A model generated the notes under the pieces. The model searched no databases and was not told the origin of the DNA. It saw only the letters and a program-made list of their open reading frames with translations. DNA of 64,000 bases from Brevibacterium daeguense (GTDB taxonomy: Bacteria > Actinomycetota > Actinomycetes > Actinomycetales > Brevibacteriaceae). The stretch is from contig NZ_JAJTWW010000009.1 of assembly GCF_021729135.1 (NCBI RefSeq), forward strand, positions 124,001 through 188,000, written 5' to 3'. Below, piece after piece: positions 18,531 to 26,727 of this stretch. Each line of letters starts with the position of its first letter. The first letter of the stretch is position 1. Made by a program: the position numbers and the translations under genes.

Positions 18531-19324
18531 TGGACACCTCCTCGGCCTTCCGCGCTGCGATCAGCGGCGGGATCGGACACTTCCGCGTCCTCGGCCTCGA
18601 GCGCCGGCCGACCGGCGGATGGGCCGCTCGGCAGCGACTCGCGCATCCGGGCCAGCTCCATCTCCACATCGTTGTCGCTGGACAGCGCATCGAGCTGGGC
18701 GGTGAGATCGTCCTTGGAGGTGCCCGTCATGTCGTCGAGTGCGCCCGAGGCGATAAGCTCGTCGACAGCCCCGGCCCGCGCCTGCAGCTGGGCGGTCTTG
18801 TCCTCGGCCCGCTGGATCGCCAGGCCGACGTCGCCGAACTCCTCGGAGATGCCGGAGAACGCCTCGCCGATCTTCGTCTGCGCCTCGGCCGCGGTGTAGG
18901 TGGCCTTGATCGTCTCCTTCTTGGTCCGGAACGCGTCCACCTTGGCCTGCAGTCGCTGGGAGGCGGTGGTCAGCTTCTGCTCCTCGGCCTGGAGATTCTG
19001 GTGCTGAGCCTGCAGATCGGCGATCTGCTGGGACAGGCCGGACCGCCGGGTCAGGGCCTCACGAGCCAGATCCTCGCGGTTGACCTCCAGCGCCTTCTGC
19101 GCCTGCGACTGCAGCTTGGTCTGCTGCTGCTCGAGCTGGCCGATCTGGAGCTCCAAGCGCTTCCGGCTGGTGGCGACGTCAGCCACTCCGCGTCGTACCT
19201 TCTGCAGCAGCTCCAGCTGCTTCTGGTACGAGTAGTCGAGCGTTTCGTTGGGATTCTCGGCCTTGTCCAAAGCCTTGTTCGCCTTGGCGCCGAAAATCAT
19301 GGCGATTCGTCTGAAAATGCTCAT
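18527..19324 (-). CDS. pspA: PspA/IM30 phage-shock protein
   Basis: 265 residues. The amphipathic N-terminal helix MSIFRRIAMIFGAKANKAL and the long coiled coil (residues about 25-190, rich in Q, E, K) are typical of ESCRT-III-like PspA/Vipp1 proteins that coat and repair the inner membrane. The C-terminal 50 residues are acidic and disordered. AAGGAG lies upstream of ATG 19324; the frame continues upstream without similarity. It leads the envelope-stress cluster. Confidence 0.93.
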   Translation of the reverse strand: MSIFRRIAMIFGAKANKALDKAENPNETLDYSYQKQLELLQKVRRGVADVATSRKRLELQIGQLEQQQTKLQSQAQKALEVNREDLAREALTRRSGLSQQIADLQAQHQNLQAEEQKLTTASQRLQAKVDAFRTKKETIKATYTAAEAQTKIGEAFSGISEEFGDVGLAIQRAEDKTAQLQARAGAVDELIASGALDDMTGTSKDDLTAQLDALSSDNDVEMELARMRESLPSGPSAGRPALEAEDAEVSDPAADRSAEGRGGVQ

Positions 19325-19476
19325 GCTGGGGGAATCTCCTTCGAGGCCGATCCTCGGGCGGCGGCGTCGTGCCCGGCACGAACCCGGGCACGGCACCGTC
19401 GTCGCAATGCTGTCCTGATCAACACTACTGGGTCCGCCTGGAAATTTCCGCCGAAGAGGGCGCCCCGAGACCGGGC

Positions 19477-19767
19477 TCAGCGCATGAACAGGCGGGTGTT
19501 GGCGTCTTCGACCTCGGTGTACTGACGCCCTGCCACGTGGAGTGCCTCCTTGATCGACTCCAGGGACTCATGCACCCGCCGCTGGACTCCCTCCCAGTCC
19601 TCCACGACGAGGTTGAAGTTCTGAGCAGCGCTGCCGCGCCAGCATTCGTTGAGAGCACGCAGATGGCGCATGAGCGCATCGACTTCTGCGGAGAGCACGG
19701 CGACGGACCGCGTGGCGGTGGCGGCCGTCGACATCACGCGGTTGGCATCGACTTCGAGTATGGACAT
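19477..19767 (-). CDS. WXG100-family protein (orphan)
   Basis: 96 residues, two helices joined by a WRG turn (NECWRGSAAQNF), the WXG100 signature. An AGGAGGAG ribosome site sits just before ATG 19767. The tail ends EDANTRLFMR; the usual export signal YxxxD/E is present as YTEVE. ESX substrates normally travel with EccC ATPases, but no ESX gene is in this window. It lies between pspA and htrA, so expression with envelope stress is possible. A partner gene is absent. Confidence 0.82.
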   Translation of the reverse strand: MSILEVDANRVMSTAATATRSVAVLSAEVDALMRHLRALNECWRGSAAQNFNLVVEDWEGVQRRVHESLESIKEALHVAGRQYTEVEDANTRLFMR

Positions 19768-19910
19768 GGCTCCTCCTGGCTCGGTGAGTTCGGTGCCACC
19801 AGCGTCTCGACCCGGCGTCGGCCTCCGCGACTGAACGCGAACGGCTGTGGACGAAGGGGATTCGTCCACAGCCGCAGAGTCACCGGAGCCGGAAGCTCGG
19901 TGACCTCGCG

Positions 19911-21551
19911 TCACTCGGAGGCGAGCGTCGCCTGCAGATCCATCTGCTGACCGCCCCGCACCAGAGTGATCGTGACGGTGTCGCCGATCGCCTGCGAGCG
20001 AATGATCGCCTGCAGCGACACCGCGGAGTTCACTGCGGTGCCGTTGACCGCGATGATGTGGTCGCCGTCCTCGATGCCGGCCTGTTCGGCAGGCGAGCCG
20101 CCGGAGACCGATGAGACCATGGCCGAGCCGCGGGAGATGCCGTTGAACTCGACCTCGCTCGAGGTGATGCTCACGCCGAGGTGCGGGTGCTTGGCCTCGC
20201 CGGTCGAGATCAGCTGGTCGGCGATGTTCGTCGCCTGGTAGATCGGGATCGCGAAGCCGATGCCGATCGAACCACCCTGACCACCGGAACCGGGTTCCTG
20301 CAGGGTCGCCGCCGAAGAGTTGACGCCGATGACCTCACCGGTGCCGTTGACGAGCGGGCCGCCCGAGTTGCCGGGGTTGATCGCGGCGTCAGTCTGGATG
20401 GCATTGGTGATGGTCAGCGCCACGTCCTGCTCGGTCGGGTTCTCCCCGATGTTGGTCGTCGTCACCGGACGGTTGAGCGCGGATACGATACCCGTCGTCA
20501 CGGTGTCGGCCAGGCCGAGCGGGTTGCCGAGCGCCATCACCGGTTCGCCGACCTCCAGTTCGGAGGACTGACCCACCGGCAGGGGTGTCAGGCCCTCGGG
20601 CTGCTGCTCGAGGTCGAGCACCGCGATGTCGGTCTCCGGGTCGCGCCCGATGATCTGCGCATTGACAGTCGCGCCGGTGCTGAGAACCACCTGCACCTCG
20701 CCACCGGGGGCATCGGCCGCGGCGACGACATGGTTGTTCGTGATGACGTGGCCCTGGTCCCCATAGACGAAGCCGGACCCCAGTCCGCTGATCTCGCCGT
20801 TCATGCCCACCTGGATCGCTGCCACGCTCGGGGATGCCTGCTCAGCGATCTTGGTCCAGTCAGGAGTCTCGATGGTCGCCTCGCCGGGGTTCTCCTGCTC
20901 CTCCTGAGCGCCGGCCAGCAGCGTCGAGCCGACGCCGATGGCGCCGCCGATGAGTGCGGCCACGAGCGCCAGCCCGATGACCGCCAGCCATCCCGGGCCG
21001 GAGCCGCGACGCCGGGGCCGAGAGTCAGCGGCGGCAGAGGGCGCGCCGTATGCGGTCTGCGACGGATTCGAGCCCGGCGGGCCTGCAGCTGTGCCCCGTG
21101 CCGGAGCCGACGCCCCATACGAGCCGGCGGCAGCGCCGCTGCTCGGGCCGGGCCCGCTTCCGTAGGGCTGGTTCGGGGAATACGGTCCTGCCGACGTCCC
21201 CGGGCGCTGCTGACCAGGACCGGAGGAGGGGCCCGGCCCGGGCGCGGAGGGACTGGAACCCGGGGAGGTCTGCCCGGGTCCCGGAGCGGGCGCACCATAG
21301 GGCGACTGTCCGGGTCGGGGCTGCCCGTGAGGGGCCGGGCCGGAGGCCGAGGGTCCGTGCTGGGACGGATTCGACGATGGCCGGCCGAACTGCTGGGTGC
21401 CACCCCTCGGCTGGTTGCCGACTCCCGGCTGAGCGCTGCTCGGCTGGCCGCTGCTTCCGGGCTGGGCGCCGCTGGGCTGTCCGCCGCTCTGCCCTCCGTG
21501 GCGGGGATCGTGGGAACTGCCTGATCCGGGTCCGTGGGGGTTCTGGCTCAT
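19911..21551 (-). CDS. HtrA/DegP-type membrane serine protease with PDZ domain
   Basis: 546 residues. Residues 1-180 are a Gly/Pro/Gln/Ser-rich cytosolic tail. One transmembrane helix (about 190-215) is followed by a trypsin-like domain with His274 (ITNNHVV), the DPETDIAVLD aspartate and Ser396 (NPGNSGGP), then one PDZ domain (SPAEQAGIEDGDHIIAVNG). It would act outside the membrane on misfolded envelope proteins. It overlaps the kinase gene by four bases, giving the order regulator-kinase-protease seen in mycobacterial mprA-mprB-pepD. Confidence 0.93.
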   Translation of the reverse strand: MSQNPHGPGSGSSHDPRHGGQSGGQPSGAQPGSSGQPSSAQPGVGNQPRGGTQQFGRPSSNPSQHGPSASGPAPHGQPRPGQSPYGAPAPGPGQTSPGSSPSAPGPGPSSGPGQQRPGTSAGPYSPNQPYGSGPGPSSGAAAGSYGASAPARGTAAGPPGSNPSQTAYGAPSAAADSRPRRRGSGPGWLAVIGLALVAALIGGAIGVGSTLLAGAQEEQENPGEATIETPDWTKIAEQASPSVAAIQVGMNGEISGLGSGFVYGDQGHVITNNHVVAAADAPGGEVQVVLSTGATVNAQIIGRDPETDIAVLDLEQQPEGLTPLPVGQSSELEVGEPVMALGNPLGLADTVTTGIVSALNRPVTTTNIGENPTEQDVALTITNAIQTDAAINPGNSGGPLVNGTGEVIGVNSSAATLQEPGSGGQGGSIGIGFAIPIYQATNIADQLISTGEAKHPHLGVSITSSEVEFNGISRGSAMVSSVSGGSPAEQAGIEDGDHIIAVNGTAVNSAVSLQAIIRSQAIGDTVTITLVRGGQQMDLQATLASE

Positions 21552-23242
21552 GTCTGGTCCTTCCTCGTGAATTCGGGCTCTGCGGCGTCGCCGTCACTGG
21601 TCTTCTTCGCAGGTGGGATCGGCAGATCAACCCGGAACGTTGCTCCGCCTCCCGGTGTCGGGTGCACGGAGATCTCGCCGCGGTGGGAGTCGACGATCGC
21701 CTTGACGATCGACAGGCCCAGCCCCGATCCTCCGGTGTCGCGGTTGCGGGAGGCGTCGAGGCGGTAGAAGCGCTCGAAGATGCGCGGCGCCTCGTCGGGG
21801 TCGATGCCCTCGCCGTGGTCGCGAACCTCGAACCTGACCCGGCCTGCCGGGAAGCCGTGGAGGTCCTCGCTGACCCGTACCCCTCCTGCGGCCGTCACGT
21901 CCGGGGTGATCGCCTGGGCTCCCGACCTGGACTTCTTCTTGTCCTCATTCCTTCTCCTGTCCTCGCCCTTCTTCTTGTCGTCGCCGTTGTCGCGTTTGAA
22001 GATGCGCACCGGTCCGGTCACGAACCCCTTCTCCGGCTTGGACTCCTTGGGCTCGGGCGGCGCCTCGGGAATGCCGTGGACGCCGACGGCGAATTCGATC
22101 GCGGTGCGCGGGGGAGTATGGCGGACTGCGTTGCCGGCAAGATTCATGATCACCTGGCGGAGCTTGAAATCGGAGCCGATGACGGCCGGCACCTCGGGGG
22201 CATCCCCGCCGTCCAGGCCGATGAAGCTGATGTCGCGGTCCGGGTCCTGGGCGGCAGCATCGGCGGCGGCATCGCGGACTATTCCGCCGATGTCGACCGG
22301 TCCGGTCTCGGCCTGCCGGAGCTCGTCCATCCTGGCCAGGACGACGAGGTCCTCGACGAGTACGCCCATGCGCTTGGCCTCGGACTCGATCCGCTCCATG
22401 GCCTGCGCGACCTGCTCGTGCTCCCGGATCGCGCCCTGGCGGTAGAGCTCGGCGTAGCCGCGGATCGTCACCAGGGGAGTGCGGAGCTCGTGGGAGGCGT
22501 CGGAGACGAACTGGCGGATTCGCTTCTCCGATCGCGTCTGCCCGTCGAAGGAGTCCTCGATCCGACTGAGCATGGTGTTGAGGGCTGCTGACAGCCGGCC
22601 CAGCTCCGTATTGGGCGGGTAGGTCGTCACCCGCTGGGAGAGGTCGCCCGCAGCGATCCGCGAGGCGGTCTCCTCGATGTCCTTGAGCGGGCGGAAGGTG
22701 TTCGTGATCGCGAAGTAGCCGACCCCCGCCACCAGCGCCAGGGCCAGCATCCCGATCCCGACCATCGTGTTGCGGGCACGCTCGCTGATGGCGTCGATGT
22801 CGCGGTCGAAGGGCACACCGATGGCGACGAGCAGGGATGAGTTCTCAACCCGAAGCGCCCGGATCCGCCACTGCGACCCGGTGCCGGACACCGTGAACGG
22901 CCGTCCCTGCATCGTGTTGACGGTCTCCAGGTCGATCGTCGGCAGCAGCGGCGTGTTGTCCGGTTCGGGCGCGACCGGGTCGTACATCTTCCTGCCGTCG
23001 GCGGTGAAGAACTGCACGTAGTAGGAACCGGGAAGCAGGCTGCGCAGCGACTCCTCGGAAGGGGTCGCGTTTCCCGGAGTGCGCAGCGGGGAGGGAACGA
23101 GCACTTGGTCCGCGGCCTGGATGGCGAGCGCCTCGGAAGCCTGGATCAGCCGCTGATCGGTTCGCTCGATGAGGCTGGCGCGCAGGTTCTCCAGCACCCA
23201 TGCACTCGTCCCCGACAGCACGAGCACCATCAGCGTCATCAT
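21548..23242 (-). CDS. Membrane sensor histidine kinase (MprB-like)
   Basis: 564 residues from ATG 23242. A transmembrane helix opens the protein, then come an extracellular sensor (about 25-165), a second helix (about 170-190), HAMP, the H-box SDASHELRTPL, the N-box NLAGNAVRHTPP, and G boxes DHGEGIDPDEA and GGSGLGLSIV. Between N-box and G1 is a ~60-residue very basic insert (for example KKKGEDRRRNEDKKKSR). No ribosome site precedes this ATG, and the frame is open back to the regulator stop codon, encoding WSLTTKLL just upstream, so the real N-terminus may be longer. Confidence 0.9.
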   Translation of the reverse strand: MMTLMVLVLSGTSAWVLENLRASLIERTDQRLIQASEALAIQAADQVLVPSPLRTPGNATPSEESLRSLLPGSYYVQFFTADGRKMYDPVAPEPDNTPLLPTIDLETVNTMQGRPFTVSGTGSQWRIRALRVENSSLLVAIGVPFDRDIDAISERARNTMVGIGMLALALVAGVGYFAITNTFRPLKDIEETASRIAAGDLSQRVTTYPPNTELGRLSAALNTMLSRIEDSFDGQTRSEKRIRQFVSDASHELRTPLVTIRGYAELYRQGAIREHEQVAQAMERIESEAKRMGVLVEDLVVLARMDELRQAETGPVDIGGIVRDAAADAAAQDPDRDISFIGLDGGDAPEVPAVIGSDFKLRQVIMNLAGNAVRHTPPRTAIEFAVGVHGIPEAPPEPKESKPEKGFVTGPVRIFKRDNGDDKKKGEDRRRNEDKKKSRSGAQAITPDVTAAGGVRVSEDLHGFPAGRVRFEVRDHGEGIDPDEAPRIFERFYRLDASRNRDTGGSGLGLSIVKAIVDSHRGEISVHPTPGGGATFRVDLPIPPAKKTSDGDAAEPEFTRKDQT

Positions 23243-23338
23243 GATGGTGAGCAGCTTGGTGGTGAGCGACCATTCGTCCCAGAGGACTGTCCGCTCTCTC
23301 CGGTTGTGCCGTACGACGGAGGAAATGGCGCGAACCGC

Positions 23339-24097
23339 TTACTTGGATTCCGGGGTGCGCAGCATGTAGCCGACGCCGCGCTTGGTCTGGATCATGGGCG
23401 TCCACTCGAGTTCGATGGGGTTGCCGGCCTCATCGGTCGTGGGGGCGGTGTCGATCTTGCGCCGCAGGTAGGAGATGTAGGATTCCACGATCCCGGTGTC
23501 GCCGCCGAAGTCGTACTCCCACACGTGGTCGAGGATCTGCGCCTTCGACAGCACCCGGTTGGCGTTGAGCATGAGGTAGCGCAGCAGCTTGAACTCGGTG
23601 GGGGACAGGTCGATGAGGATTCCGCCGCGACGCACCTCATGAGTGTCGTCGTCGAGCTCGAGCTCCCCGACCTGGATCACGGCCGTCTCCTCGTCCTCGG
23701 GGCTGTGCGTGCGGCGGAGCACTGCGCGGATCCGAGCGACGACCTCTTCGAGCGAGAAGGGCTTGGTGACGTAGTCATCGCCGCCGACGGTCAGGCCGGT
23801 GATCTTGTCGGACGTGTCATCACGGGCGGTGAGGAACACCACGGGGATGTGGCGGCCGGCTTGGCGGAGGCGGCGGGTGACGGTGAAGCCGTCCATGTCG
23901 GGCAGCATCACGTCGAGGACGAGGAGGTCGGGTTCGGTCTGCTCCGCCAGGCGGAGCGCCTCGGCTCCGTTGGCGGCGGAGACGACATCGAAGCCGGCGA
24001 AGCGGAGGCTGGTCGACAGCAGCTCACGGATGTTGGGTTCATCGTCGACGACGAGCAGAGTCGCCTCGACATCCTGGGAATCGTGTGAAGAAGCCAT
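23339..24097 (-). CDS. OmpR-family response regulator (MprA-like)
   Basis: 252 residues. The receiver domain has the acidic pair (VVDDEPN), phospho-acceptor Asp in LLVLDVMLPDMDGF, the switch Thr (LTARDD) and Lys (YVTKPFS). A winged-helix DNA-binding domain follows (SPTEFKLLRYLMLN, YISYLRRKID). With the kinase and HtrA protease it makes an envelope-stress circuit resembling MprAB-PepD. CATACT lies six bases before the ATG, suggesting a leaderless message. It ends in TAA, in the same frame as the kinase. Confidence 0.94.
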   Translation of the reverse strand: MASSHDSQDVEATLLVVDDEPNIRELLSTSLRFAGFDVVSAANGAEALRLAEQTEPDLLVLDVMLPDMDGFTVTRRLRQAGRHIPVVFLTARDDTSDKITGLTVGGDDYVTKPFSLEEVVARIRAVLRRTHSPEDEETAVIQVGELELDDDTHEVRRGGILIDLSPTEFKLLRYLMLNANRVLSKAQILDHVWEYDFGGDTGIVESYISYLRRKIDTAPTTDEAGNPIELEWTPMIQTKRGVGYMLRTPESK

Positions 24098-24206
24098 GGA
24101 TTCAGTATGGTGCCGGAATCTGGATGTTGTCTGGACAATGGCTGGAGACGATTGCTGGCTTCATCACACAAGGTATCCTGCCGTGGGAAACGCCGAGAGC
24201 GTCGGA

Positions 24207-25895
24207 TCACGCTCGGTAGCTGGGCTCGTTCGGGTCTTCCTGCACCAGGTCCGGCGGCTGGGGCTGCCCGCTCGCCGGCGGGCGGCCATAGCGGTTCGCG
24301 CCCATCGAGGGCCCCGGGCCGAAGCGGTCGGGGGAGGAGACGCGCCAGTCGGCGGCCCACCCTCGCGGCGGATCATTCAGCAGCTCGCCGTGCCGCATCC
24401 AGTTGAAGAGGCTGGCGTAGGACACGACCCGAGTCTGGGAGACGCGCTTGCGCAGCATCTGATGGTCGAGCTCCTCGGGCCTGTCGACCCCGAGGGAGGC
24501 GATCATCTGCTTCGCCTCCCTGACGGTGGCGCGGTGGTAGTTGTACACCTGCTCGGACTTCGACGGGACGTCGAGCCCGCGGTAGAGCTTCGGGTCCTGG
24601 GTGGCGACTCCTGTCGGGCAGCGGTTGGTGTGGCACTTCTGCGCTTGGATGCACCCCACTGCCATCATCATGGCGCGCGCGGACATGCAGAAGTCGGCAC
24701 CCTGGATGAGTCTGCGGACGATATCGTTGCCGCTGGCGATCTTGCCGGCCGCACCGATCCTGATGTGCTCCCGCAGTCCGCATCCCACCAGCGCGTTGTG
24801 GACCACATGGATCCCCTCGGTCAGGGGGGTTCCCATGTGATCCTCGTACTCGAGGGGCGCGGCGCCGGTGCCGCCCTCGGACCCGTCGACGATGATGAAG
24901 TCGGGCAGGATCCCGGTCTCGAGGATCGCCTTGCAGATGCCCAGCACGTCGCGGCGCATTCCCACGCACAGCTTGAAGCCGATGGGCTTGCCGCCGGACA
25001 GCTCACGCAGCTGCCCGATGAACTGCATCATCTCGCGCGGGCTGGCGAAGGCACTGTGGGCCGGCGGCGAGATGCAGTCGGCGCCGACGGGCACTCCGCG
25101 CGCCTCGGCGATCTCGGGCGTCACCTTGTGCGCCGGCAGCACGCCGCCGAGCCCCGGCTTTGCTCCCTGTGAGAGCTTGATCGTGATCGCCTTGACCTCG
25201 GGCAGCTGCGCCTTGGCGGCGAACTCCTCGGGGGAGAAATCGCCGTCCGCGTCTCGACAGCCGAAGTAGCCGCTGCCGAACTCCCACATCAGATCCGCGC
25301 CGGCCGCGAGGTGGTACTTGGTGAGCCCGCCCTCGCCGGTGTCGTGGAGGAATCCGCCCTGTGCGGCGCCGTGGTTCATCGCCAGCACCGCATTCTTGGA
25401 CAGCGAGCCGAAGCTCATCGCGGAGATGTTCAGCAGTGAAGCGTCATACGGCCGGCTGCACTGGGGCCCGCCCAGGCGAACCCGGTGCTCACCCTCGGGC
25501 ATCCTGCCCGGCTGGACGGAGTGGATGAGGTATTCGTAGCCGGGCTCGCGCACCTCGAGCTCGGTGCCGAAGGACTTCACCGAATGCCGGCCGGCCGCTC
25601 GCTCATAGATCAGGCTGCGCACGTCCCGGTCGAACGGCCGTCCGTCGGTGTTGCGCTCGATGAAGTACTGCTGGATCATCGGCCGGATCTCCTCCATCAG
25701 ATAGCGCCCGTGACCCAGGACGGGAAAATTGCGCAGGACGGCTTTCCGCGGCTGGATCAGGTCGATGATCGCGACGACGAGGAGGAGAGCCGCGACAGCG
25801 GCCAGGATCCACCACCACGGCGAGACGACGAGGGCCAGTGCGACGGCGGAGGCGAGGACGGCGAGTACGCCGATGGAGATTCCGATGGCGACCAT
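24207..25895 (-). CDS. FMN-binding glutamate synthase-family protein
   Basis: 562 residues. Two N-terminal membrane helices (residues 1-47) are followed by a GltS-like FMN barrel: SFGSLSKNAVLAMN, KLSQGAKPGLGGVLP, IIVDGSEGGTGAAP, and the cysteine cluster AQKCHTNRCPTGVAT near residue 430. The amidotransferase and GXGXG domains of full glutamate synthase are missing, as in this stand-alone family of uncertain reaction. TAGGCT six bases before the ATG suggests leaderless transcription. The CGNR gene upstream reads the same way, ending 9 bases before it. Confidence 0.88.
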   Translation of the reverse strand: MVAIGISIGVLAVLASAVALALVVSPWWWILAAVAALLLVVAIIDLIQPRKAVLRNFPVLGHGRYLMEEIRPMIQQYFIERNTDGRPFDRDVRSLIYERAAGRHSVKSFGTELEVREPGYEYLIHSVQPGRMPEGEHRVRLGGPQCSRPYDASLLNISAMSFGSLSKNAVLAMNHGAAQGGFLHDTGEGGLTKYHLAAGADLMWEFGSGYFGCRDADGDFSPEEFAAKAQLPEVKAITIKLSQGAKPGLGGVLPAHKVTPEIAEARGVPVGADCISPPAHSAFASPREMMQFIGQLRELSGGKPIGFKLCVGMRRDVLGICKAILETGILPDFIIVDGSEGGTGAAPLEYEDHMGTPLTEGIHVVHNALVGCGLREHIRIGAAGKIASGNDIVRRLIQGADFCMSARAMMMAVGCIQAQKCHTNRCPTGVATQDPKLYRGLDVPSKSEQVYNYHRATVREAKQMIASLGVDRPEELDHQMLRKRVSQTRVVSYASLFNWMRHGELLNDPPRGWAADWRVSSPDRFGPGPSMGANRYGRPPASGQPQPPDLVQEDPNEPSYRA

Positions 25896-25904
25896 GAATC
25901 CAGC

Positions 25905-26468
25905 CTAACGTTTACCGGGAGTCGCCTCTTCCTCCTGCCGGCGGCGATAGGCGGCGACATGCGTTCGGTTTCCGCAGTTGCCCAGGTCGCAGAAGCGCTT
26001 GGATCGGTTGCGGGAGAAGTCCGCGAAGACGGCATCGCAATCCTCCGCGGCGCACCGCTGCAGTCGCGAGAGCTCGTCCTCCCGGACCGTGTCGACGAGG
26101 GCCAATGCGATGTCGACGGCGATCCTGTCGGCCAGCGGGGCTGTCTGCGCGACGGCGTGCAGATGCCAGCCCCAGTCGTCGTGGCGGACCAGCTGCGGCA
26201 AAGCGCTGCAGCGCAGCAGTGTGGCGTTGACGAGGGCGACGACGCTCTCGACCGATTCGGCCTCGAACACGGTCGAGAACTCCTGCCGGACGTCGTGAAC
26301 CTGCTGCAGCTCGATGTCCGTTCCCGAGGCGGGTGTCGAGAATCCGTGGTCGCGGACGAAGGAGCTCAGGGACGCCGGGTCGGGCAGCTCCTCGTGACCG
26401 GAGCGCCCCGTGTTGACGAGGTCGACCAGCAGGGTGAGGTTGACGCGGGCTTCCTGGGTCAGTGGCAT
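25905..26468 (-). CDS. CGNR zinc-finger (ABATE-domain) transcription factor
   Basis: 187 residues. The N-terminal ABATE domain (residues 1-135; opening LTLLVDLVNTGRSG) is followed by the zinc finger with ligands in LQRCAAEDCDAVF and RFCDLGNCGNR, the CGNR motif that names the family. These are thought to be stress-responsive regulators. It reads divergently from the EamA exporter across a 259-base gap and precedes the FMN protein by 9 bases, so either neighbour could be a target. Confidence 0.9.
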   Translation of the reverse strand: MPLTQEARVNLTLLVDLVNTGRSGHEELPDPASLSSFVRDHGFSTPASGTDIELQQVHDVRQEFSTVFEAESVESVVALVNATLLRCSALPQLVRHDDWGWHLHAVAQTAPLADRIAVDIALALVDTVREDELSRLQRCAAEDCDAVFADFSRNRSKRFCDLGNCGNRTHVAAYRRRQEEEATPGKR

Positions 26469-26577
26469 GAGGGTCCACTGTAGCGGAGTCGGCGGACTGG
26501 GGCCGAAACCTGCTCATGAGCGACATCCGTTTGACTGATGACGTGCTGCTATGTGGTTCCGGCCGGTCATGTAGGAT

Positions 26578-26650
26578 GTCAGGGGCAAAGTGCCGGACGC
26601 TGCTGAAGCATCCGGCTGCGCCCTGACTCATCCCTGGTGAACCCCACCAG
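26578..26650 (+). ncRNA. Structured leader RNA upstream of the EamA gene, class unknown
   Basis: GTCAGGG (26578-26584) pairs with CCCTGAC (26621-26627), enclosing a bulged hairpin: GCCGGA (26592-26597) with TCCGGC, and TGC-TGAA-GCA at its tip. A second hairpin, CTGGTG-AACCC-CACCAG, fills 26634-26650. Its CCCC could pair with GGGG at 26582-26585 as a pseudoknot. TAGGAT (26572-26577) just before may be a -10 box. It resembles a riboswitch or protein-bound leader, but I cannot match it to a known class. Confidence 0.4.
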
Positions 26651-26727
26651 TGATCTTCCACTGCTCGACTCCGCGTCCTCGGCATTCCCGTCCGGCGCTC
26701 GATCCTGATCTCTGTGAGGAGGTTGTC

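Noticed and set aside
26578..26650. Known riboswitch classes for the EamA leader
   Set aside because: I could not find the conserved cores of TPP, SAM, cobalamin, glycine, manganese, guanidine or ZTP classes, so no class name is given.
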